A DNA stretch of 13,257 bases, taken from the NCBI GenBank assembly GCA_045643185.1, contig JAZUKH010000103.1:1-13257 (forward strand). Direction: 5' to 3'. The translations under genes were made by a program, and so were the position numbers. Of this stretch, positions 8,084 to 13,257 are shown piece by piece. The DNA is from RGIG464 sp045643185. GTDB taxonomy: Bacteria > Myxococcota_A > Bradymonadia > UBA4248. Each line of letters starts with the position of its first letter. Position 1 is the first letter of the stretch. The notes under the pieces were generated by a model. It did no database searches, had not been told where the DNA came from, and worked only from the letters and a program-made list of their open reading frames with translations.

Positions 8084-9888
8084 TATTCGACGCGCACGAA
8101 TTTCGCGATGTAGAAGCCATCGCACCCGTCGATACTCGGCAGAAGTTTGAGACTCGACTGTTGACCACGTTCGCCCAACATGTCCAGATCCAACGAGGCT
8201 TCGGCGTAATTCGGGTGAGTTGCGAGAAACTGAACGCGCTGAATCTCACATTCCTGCGGCGTGATCGTACAAACCGCGTAAATGAGCATGCCGCCCACAC
8301 GAAGGTGTTTAGACACGTTGTCAAGGATCTGAGCCTGAAGTTCAGCCAAGCTTTGAATGTCTTCCGACTTACGTTGAAGCTTGACTTCGGGGTGGCGACG
8401 CATCACGCCGAGACCGGAACACGGCGCATCGACCAGCACGCAGTCGAACGGAGCCAGCGGCACGCTGCCGGGCAGCGTCAGGTCACGCACCTTGACAATG
8501 ATCTTTTGCTCTGGAAAGACACTGTGCTGTGCGGATTTAAGCCGTTCGAGCTTATTCGCATAGATATCGGTGCTCAACAGGTCGTAGCGACGCCCATCGT
8601 GCGTGCGTGAGATCAGGTCCAACAGGTGGAGCGTCTTACCCCCCTGACCGGCACAGGCGTCCCAGATATGAACTTCGTTCTGTCCCTTTCCCCAGGCATC
8701 GGCGGGACCGAGCGCCATAACGGCGAGTTGTGCGGCTTCGTCCTGAACACAGCAAAGCCCGGAAGCAATGGCGGTCTCAAGAGCCTGGTTACGAGCCTGA
8801 ACGACGCATGAACATTTAGGAATGAGTCGACTTTCTTCGACGCAGAGCTCACGATTCGACAAAAACTCATCGAACGAGATCTTCGACTGGTTGACACGGA
8901 TATTCATGGCAGGAGCCCGCATCATGCTTTCGGCGATCGACGTGGCTTCTTCACCAAAGGTCTCGAGCAACAGGCGAGCAAGGTCATCATTCAGACTGTA
9001 GCGAATAGCAAAGTCCAAAGTCTTGCTACCTGTCGAAGAAAATTCAAGTTTGCCATCCGTCTCGCGAATTTTTACGATTTTTCGTAAAAGTGCGTTGCAG
9101 TATCCACTTGCGCCCTGACTACGCAAACGTTTGACCACTTCAACGCTCGACGAAACAATGGAGTAGGACGGGACGCGGTCCAAAAACATCATCTGATATA
9201 GCGCGGTGCGCAGGGTCGTGTGCACGACTTCGTCAGCGCGACGTGGCATATCCGGCTCGTAGCGCGCCCAGACGGCGTCGATCAAACGCAGGTTTGAGAG
9301 CGTACCGTAGTAGATGCGCGTTGCCAGCACCTTGTCGAGATCGTTAAGTTCCGACTTACGCATCATGTTATCCCAAATGATGTTGGAATAACCGTGCTCA
9401 TCGAGTCGCAGCAAGGCGCGCACGACGAGTTCGCGTGGGTCACGGATCACGTCATCGCGTCGCTCCATACGACTGTGATTTTCAACGCGTTCACCGTTCA
9501 CGACCTGACGCGGACGGCGTCCTTCTTCGCGACGGACGCGGTTATCGCCGTCGCGACGCGGACGGTTATCGCCGTCGCGACGAGCGCGGTTATCGCCGTC
9601 ACGACGCGCGCGGTTATCGCCGTCGCGGCGAGTACGCTCTGAGTCAAGTTGGATATCAGAAGCGCCGCCTTGGTGCATCATGCGGTTGATCTCGCGATTC
9701 AAACGCGCTTCGAAAGAACCTCCATCGCCCTGATTATCCTGGGAACGACGCGGTGAGCGATGCGGAGCGCCGTCGCCCTGATTCGGGCGACCGTGATTGC
9801 GACCGTCACCCGAATTCGGGCGGCCGCTGGAATGATGTGTATTGTCTCTGTTATAGCTATGACCAAACTTCTTTTGTTCGTCTGACAT
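8083..9888 (-). CDS. rsmB: 16S rRNA (cytosine-C5)-methyltransferase, RsmB family, with disordered N-terminal extension
   Basis: RsmB methylates a cytosine of 16S rRNA (C967 in E. coli) at C5 using S-adenosylmethionine. In this 601-residue protein, residues 1-145 are a low-complexity, charged extension rich in Arg, Asp, Gly and Asn. Residues 150-285 resemble the NusB-like RNA-binding domain (PRELVVRALLRLDEHGYSN). The Rossmann methyltransferase domain follows, with the SAM motif DACAGQGGKT (410-419), DAPCSGLG (487-494, Cys490) and YAVCT (537-541, Cys540 as probable nucleophile). It ends in the family-typical DGFYIAKF. E. coli RsmB is about 430 residues, so the excess is almost all in the extension. 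The ATG at 9888 is chosen; an in-frame TTG directly before it (9891) is possible, with GAGG 7 nt before TTG or 10 nt before ATG. A 6-bp GCCGGA/TCCGGC stem lies just upstream (9914-9931). It lies 126 bp behind the small membrane protein gene on the same strand, possibly one transcript. Confidence 0.93.
   Translation of the reverse strand: MSDEQKKFGHSYNRDNTHHSSGRPNSGDGRNHGRPNQGDGAPHRSPRRSQDNQGDGGSFEARLNREINRMMHQGGASDIQLDSERTRRDGDNRARRDGDNRARRDGDNRPRRDGDNRVRREEGRRPRQVVNGERVENHSRMERRDDVIRDPRELVVRALLRLDEHGYSNIIWDNMMRKSELNDLDKVLATRIYYGTLSNLRLIDAVWARYEPDMPRRADEVVHTTLRTALYQMMFLDRVPSYSIVSSSVEVVKRLRSQGASGYCNALLRKIVKIRETDGKLEFSSTGSKTLDFAIRYSLNDDLARLLLETFGEEATSIAESMMRAPAMNIRVNQSKISFDEFLSNRELCVEESRLIPKCSCVVQARNQALETAIASGLCCVQDEAAQLAVMALGPADAWGKGQNEVHIWDACAGQGGKTLHLLDLISRTHDGRRYDLLSTDIYANKLERLKSAQHSVFPEQKIIVKVRDLTLPGSVPLAPFDCVLVDAPCSGLGVMRRHPEVKLQRKSEDIQSLAELQAQILDNVSKHLRVGGMLIYAVCTITPQECEIQRVQFLATHPNYAEASLDLDMLGERGQQSSLKLLPSIDGCDGFYIAKFVRVE
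9535..9630 (-). repeat. 24-bp tandem repeat encoding RRDGDNR[A/P/V]
   Basis: Four consecutive eight-residue units (residues 87-118 of the RsmB-family protein) are encoded by four 24-bp units with few differences. The result is an alternating Arg/Asp tract next to an RREEGRRPR segment. It is a candidate length-variable microsatellite within a disordered region. Confidence 0.88.
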
Positions 9889-10014
9889 CAATCGTGTGCC
9901 TCAAATGATCATGGCCGGATACTTTTCCGGCAAAAAGGTTCGTACGGGTTCGCCAAAGCACAGGTCATGTCGCTTCGGACGCATAGTGCTCCATAGCCAT
10001 CGCGGATCGGGCGG

Positions 10015-10266
10015 CTATTCGGGCGTCACAGACTCTCCCGAAGCGCCAACGGCGCTGCCTTCAGTCTGCGAAAGCGGCAAATGCGTATATGGATCATAAA
10101 CTGCTCCTTCACGCAAATCGCCGACCACATTATAAACCAAAAAACAACTCAATATAAGCGCAAGACCTGCAAAAAAACTGTATCCTACGATCCGGATCCG
10201 ATGCGCAACGCGCGAAACATCTTTGTTGTACGCCGCTGACGCTTCGTTTGAAGATTCTCTTGTCAT
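10015..10266 (-). CDS. Small single-pass membrane protein of unknown function
   Basis: This 83-residue frame starts at ATG 10266 (MTRESSNEAS). A longer frame reaches back to 10365, but its first 33 residues run through the divergent intergenic region, and AGGAG is found 11 nt before the internal ATG, so the shorter form is preferred. Residues 1-25 are polar, residues about 27-49 form one hydrophobic segment (IVGYSFFAGLALILSCFLVYNVV), and the remaining tail is polar, containing DPYTHLPLS. No family was recognised. It is divergent from the YihY-family gene and 126 bp upstream of rsmB on the same strand, with no convincing terminator between, so it may be cotranscribed with rsmB. A short cytoplasmic N-terminus and an outside tail is the simplest topology, but this is not certain. 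Confidence 0.7.
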   Translation of the reverse strand: MTRESSNEASAAYNKDVSRVAHRIRIVGYSFFAGLALILSCFLVYNVVGDLREGAVYDPYTHLPLSQTEGSAVGASGESVTPE

Positions 10267-10367
10267 CTTCTCACTTTCTCCTAAAATGCGCCTCCGTTTT
10301 GGAGAACGCCCAAAAATGACTCTCTCTATTACAATCTTACATAATATTTCAAGGGAATACCCCAAAA

Positions 10368-11771
10368 ATGCCTTCCAAATTCAAGACATCTTTTGCAAAA
10401 ATTAAGGATAATCAGCGCCAGTATTGCCTCACAGGCATGAAAACCGAACCTTGGTACAAAAGGCTCTTTTACAAGGACCTCACATTTCTGAAGATCATGT
10501 GGCGCGAGATGATGAGCAACCGACTTTTTATGCGTGCCTCATCCGTCACCTACACCACGACGCTCGCCCTGATTCCTATGCTTGTGGTCTGCGGTTCGTT
10601 CGTTTTGATGTTCAACCGAAAGATCAAGCAGGAAGACATCATCAATTCCATCGTCGACTTCATCGGACCACTTGCCAATCCCGACTCAGACCAGACGATC
10701 GTCACGTTTCTGTCGAACACGCTTTCACGCGCACTCGACTTCAGTATGGGCCCCATCGGTATTATTGCCCTACTCGTGACCTCAGTCATGCTCTTTATCA
10801 CCATTCAGGATTCCGTCAACGACCTCTGGCACGTCAAAAAAAGCGCCAAGTTCTACATCAGAATACTGTGGTTCTACGCCATTGTGACGCTTGGACCGGT
10901 GCTCGTCTCGATCTCCATCTACCAGTCGACGCAACTCATCAATCAGGTCGCCGACGATCCCAGTGTATGGGCTTATCTTAGTACCGCGATCTACGGATTC
11001 ATCGCCTGTTTTCTTCTTTTCAAATTTTTGCCCAACACCCACGTTCAATTCAAGCACGCCATTGTGCCGGCACTCGCGGTCTCACTCCTCTTCGAGGTCT
11101 TTAAGTTCGGTTACTCACTCTACATGACCTTTGCCTTCCAAAACAGTTACAGCGTTCTGTACGGCACGCTCGCCCTCGTGCCGCTCACCCTCCTCGGCAT
11201 TTACATTCTGTGGATGATACTGTTTATGGGCGTACTGTCGTGCTACGTCACACAGAATTTCAGAGAACTGGTCGCGACGAACTTTTTTGATGAAAATACG
11301 CTCAATCAGGAAGACACATGGATCTTTATGGGACCATACGCGCCGATCGAAGTCGTGGGCGCCATCGTCCGGGAATTCCAACACGGAAACACGCCCGTCA
11401 CAGCCCAAGACATCGCCATAGCCTGTCAATATCCGACGGCGGCCATTGAAGCCATTTTGACGCGGCTCATCAAAAACGGACTCGTCAACCTCATCGAAAC
11501 CGATACAGAACGGTTGTTTGTGGTCGCAAAGCCGCTCGACATGATTGATCTGAACACGATCCTCGATGCGTTCGACGAATCGTCACCACGAACCAAACCC
11601 TACCAAAACCTCAACGAGATCGTCTCGAACGAGACCGCAGAACGCCACGAACGCCTTCTCAAAGTCACGGCACAGGCTCTGCGTGAACCCGTAAAATCGC
11701 CCGGTTCAGTCGATGTATCAAAAAAATCTTTGCTCATGTCGTCCATAAAGCTTGACGCCAAAAGCAAGTAA
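10368..11771 (+). CDS. YihY/BrkB-family inner membrane protein with C-terminal winged-helix-like region
   Basis: The 467-residue protein belongs to the YihY/virulence factor BrkB family (PF03631), whose biochemical role is unsettled; older annotation as ribonuclease BN is regarded as wrong. Hydrophobic segments lie near residues 60-82, 128-148, 165-187, 202-222, 231-251 and 265-292, consistent with six membrane passes. Family-like stretches include RASSVTYTTTLALIPML (56-72), the polar loop around QDSVNDLWHVKK (147-158) and YSVLYGTLALVPL (261-273). After the last helix, residues about 340-388 (TPVTAQDIAIACQYP..., LTRLIKNGLVNLIE) resemble a winged-helix domain, followed by a polar tail to 467. 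AAGGGA lies 11 nt before the ATG; a later ATG (residue 24) has no good ribosome-binding site. The gene is divergent from the small membrane protein gene, with 101 bp between the two starts. Confidence 0.92.
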   Translation: MPSKFKTSFAKIKDNQRQYCLTGMKTEPWYKRLFYKDLTFLKIMWREMMSNRLFMRASSVTYTTTLALIPMLVVCGSFVLMFNRKIKQEDIINSIVDFIGPLANPDSDQTIVTFLSNTLSRALDFSMGPIGIIALLVTSVMLFITIQDSVNDLWHVKKSAKFYIRILWFYAIVTLGPVLVSISIYQSTQLINQVADDPSVWAYLSTAIYGFIACFLLFKFLPNTHVQFKHAIVPALAVSLLFEVFKFGYSLYMTFAFQNSYSVLYGTLALVPLTLLGIYILWMILFMGVLSCYVTQNFRELVATNFFDENTLNQEDTWIFMGPYAPIEVVGAIVREFQHGNTPVTAQDIAIACQYPTAAIEAILTRLIKNGLVNLIETDTERLFVVAKPLDMIDLNTILDAFDESSPRTKPYQNLNEIVSNETAERHERLLKVTAQALREPVKSPGSVDVSKKSLLMSSIKLDAKSK

Positions 11772-11791
11772 GCGCACACACACTATTTTGC

Positions 11792-11817
11792 TCGTCTCAC
11801 GGCGGTTTGAGACGAGT
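11792..11817 (+). other. Hairpin between the YihY-family gene and ychF
   Basis: CTCGTCTCA (11792-11800) pairs with TGAGACGAG (11809-11817) around an 8-nt GC-rich loop. There is no T-run on either side, so a standard terminator is not supported. It lies 20 nt past the upstream stop and 47 nt before ychF, and could act at the mRNA 3' end or in the ychF leader. Confidence 0.45.
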
Positions 11818-11864
11818 CCACCGCAACACGCCGCCAATATCTTCGACTTATTAAGGAAAACGAT

Positions 11865-12989
11865 ATGAAATTAGGAATCGTCGGCCTCCCGAACGTAGGC
11901 AAAAGCACGCTGTTTAATGCAATCACGGGAACGGCCAACGCCGAAGCAGCCAACTACCCCTTCTGCACCATCGAACCCAATGTCGGCATTGTTGCCGTAC
12001 CAGACGATCGCCTCGACAAACTTTGTGAGATCTGGTCACCCGATAAGCGCACACCGGCCGTCGTCGAATTCGTCGACATCGCCGGCCTCGTCAAAGGGGC
12101 CTCACAGGGCGCAGGGCTCGGCAACCAGTTCCTCGGAAACATCCGAAGCTGCGACGCCATCGTCCACGTCGTCCGATGCTTCGACGACGATTCCATCCTC
12201 CACGTCGTGGAAGATGCCACAAAACCCGTCGCGGTCGACCCCGATGGCGACATCGAGACCATCGACACCGAGCTTATCCTCGCCGACCTCGATGTCATTT
12301 CTAAACGCATCGACAAAATGACAAAACTCGCCAGAACCAACAAAGACGCAAAAGCAGAAGTCGTCTGGCTCGAAGCACTCGCAAAACATCTCGGCGACGG
12401 AAAAAGCGCGAGAACGTTCGCCTTCGATGACAAAGACGAAGACCAACAGAATGCGCTCAAAGAAATGGGACTACTCTCGGCAAAACCCATCGTTTATGCC
12501 TGCAACATGGATGACGAAGGCGTCGCTGACCCTACCAAAAACAACTATTATAAACTCGTCAAAGCCCGGGCTGACGCAGAAAACGCCCAGGTCATTCCCA
12601 TCTGCGCAAAAACCGAGCAGGAACTCGCCGAACTCGACCCAGAAGAACGCGAAATGTTCATGTCAGACCTCGGACTCACAGAATCCGGACTCGATCGACT
12701 CATCAAAGCCAGTTACGAACTCCTTGGACTCATTTCCTTCCTCACTGACGGCAAAAAAGAATGCCGCGCATGGACCATTCGCCGCGGCACCAAGGCGCCG
12801 CAGGCTGGCGGTAAGATCCACTCAGACTTCGAACGCGGATTCATCCGCGCACAGGTCTGCAACTTCGACACACTCATGGAATGCGGCGGAAAAATGGCCG
12901 AAGTCAAAGCCCGTGGACTCTACCGCGTCGAAGGCAAGGAATACATCGTTCAGGACGGCGACATCATCGAATTCCTTTTCAACGTGTAA
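11865..12989 (+). CDS. ychF: Redox-regulated ATPase YchF (Obg family, OLA1 orthologue)
   Basis: YchF is a universally conserved Obg-family P-loop protein that binds ribosomes and, unusually for this fold, hydrolyses ATP rather than GTP. Its best-documented role is in the oxidative stress response and translation. The 374 residues are close to the usual 360-370. Visible motifs are the P-loop GLPNVGKST (7-15), the switch region NYPFCTIEPNVG (30-41) and DIAGLVKGASQGAGLGNQFL (71-90). The GTP-specificity NKxD motif is replaced by NMDDEG (214-219), as expected for the ATP-preferring family. The CAKTEQEL segment (247-254) follows. A C-terminal TGS domain runs from about 290, including RAWTIRRGTKAPQAGGKIH and the ending VQDGDIIEFLFNV. 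AAGGA lies 7 nt before the ATG. The gene is on the same strand as the YihY-family gene, 93 bp apart. A palindromic element begins 22 bp after its stop. Confidence 0.98.
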   Translation: MKLGIVGLPNVGKSTLFNAITGTANAEAANYPFCTIEPNVGIVAVPDDRLDKLCEIWSPDKRTPAVVEFVDIAGLVKGASQGAGLGNQFLGNIRSCDAIVHVVRCFDDDSILHVVEDATKPVAVDPDGDIETIDTELILADLDVISKRIDKMTKLARTNKDAKAEVVWLEALAKHLGDGKSARTFAFDDKDEDQQNALKEMGLLSAKPIVYACNMDDEGVADPTKNNYYKLVKARADAENAQVIPICAKTEQELAELDPEEREMFMSDLGLTESGLDRLIKASYELLGLISFLTDGKKECRAWTIRRGTKAPQAGGKIHSDFERGFIRAQVCNFDTLMECGGKMAEVKARGLYRVEGKEYIVQDGDIIEFLFNV

Positions 12990-13011
12990 TCAGCAAAAAC
13001 ACCCCGTTGCC

Positions 13012-13118
13012 GGCCCTGCCAGGCGAAGGGGTAGCGGCGTATTGGCGATGATGCGGTAGAGACGCCCGGTCAGGACGTCTCTACCGCATCATTCGCCAAT
13101 AGCCGCGTAGGGGGAGAC
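13012..13118 (+). repeat. Palindromic repeat element, copy 2 (long core)
   Basis: It begins GGCCCTGCCAGGCGAAGGGG, then TAGCGGCGTATT, and ends AATAGCCGCGTAGGGGGAGAC, matching copy 1 (7947-8014, opposite strand) over about 31 of 32 and 21 of 21 flank positions. The core is different: a 24-bp stem (ATTGGCG then ATGATGCGGTAGAGACG) with one bulged A and an 11-nt loop. The outer GCGGC/GCCGC stem and its GT-versus-A asymmetry are conserved. It lies 22 bp past the ychF stop, in ychF orientation. Confidence 0.88.
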
Positions 13119-13257
13119 GGAAAATTGTCAATCCAAATGCATATTTGAGTAAACCATTTCCGGTGTCTTCCAACCAAGCACTTTTCGAGGTCTCCGGTTA
13201 ATCTCTTCACAGACCTGTCTGATGTACCTGTCAGAGACCTTGGTAAAGTCAGTTCCT
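13119..13257 (-). mobile_element. End of an IS30-family insertion sequence (rest outside window)
   Basis: The transposase stop codon lies only 9 bp from the end of the palindromic element, so the insertion sequence terminus must lie in or next to the first bases after 13118 (GGAAAATTGTCAATCC...). The inverted repeat cannot be confirmed because the other end is not in the window. Confidence 0.6.
13128..13257 (-). CDS. IS30-family transposase, C-terminal fragment (continues beyond window)
   Basis: Reading leftward from the window edge, 42 residues precede a TGA at 13130-13128. They include GTDFTKVSDRYIRQVCEEIN, then RRPRKVLGWKTPEMVY, and end HLD. This matches the conserved C-terminal end of IS30-family DDE transposases, where a GTDF.KV.D segment precedes a V.EIN.RPRK.LG.KTP motif. 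The catalytic DDE residues lie mostly upstream, outside the window. The gene is convergent with ychF. Whether the element is intact cannot be judged, but the visible part has no frameshift or early stop. Confidence 0.85.
   Translation of the reverse strand, partial: GTDFTKVSDRYIRQVCEEINRRPRKVLGWKTPEMVYSNMHLD

Noticed and set aside
9394..9689. Plus-strand frames with RGYRRRD- or VIAVAT-type repeats
   Set aside because: They are the antisense reading of the 24-bp repeat in the rsmB N-terminal extension, where the minus-strand frame continues into clear methyltransferase motifs.

Overview
The window looks like chromosome from a Myxococcota/Bradymonadota-type bacterium (the former deltaproteobacterial predators and their relatives). 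The main evidence is a giant lipoprotein built from the six-cysteine CGNG...CDG...TC repeats typical of myxobacterial secreted proteins. Its N-terminal region also carries motifs of the CG.C...C and DNAQNGCE type. The taxonomic placement is an inference from protein style, not from a marker gene alignment.

Layout, left to right. (1) Positions 1-331, minus strand: the N-terminal part of a second Cys-rich lipoprotein made of near-identical 90-bp (30-residue) tandem repeats; its C-terminus lies outside the window. (2) Positions 332-776: a non-coding stretch with a promoter candidate, a 38-bp perfect palindrome and a strong terminator. (3) Positions 777-7613, minus strand: a 2278-residue lipoprotein with 31 disulfide-rich repeats in two classes and a non-repeat C-terminal region. 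(4) Positions 7614-8082: a non-coding stretch ending in a palindromic repeat element and a 19-bp-stem hairpin that touches the rsmB stop codon. (5) Minus strand: a small single-pass membrane protein (10266-10015) followed by an RsmB-type 16S rRNA m5C methyltransferase (9888-8083) with a disordered, repeat-bearing N-terminal extension. (6) Plus strand, divergent: a YihY/BrkB-family membrane protein (10368-11771) and the universal GTPase-fold ATPase YchF (11865-12989). (7) A second, longer copy of the palindromic element (13012-13118), directly abutted by the 3' end of an IS30-family transposase gene running in from the right edge.

The right half is mostly housekeeping: rRNA modification, a ribosome-associated ATPase and a membrane protein. 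The left half encodes two envelope-anchored Cys-rich repeat proteins, probably surface structures.

The most notable non-coding signal is the pair of palindromic elements. They share about 32-bp and 21-bp outer flanks and the same asymmetric bulge, but their central hairpin arms are different, and each is still self-complementary. Both sit just downstream of a housekeeping gene in the same orientation relative to that gene. No RNA genes and no CRISPR array were seen.
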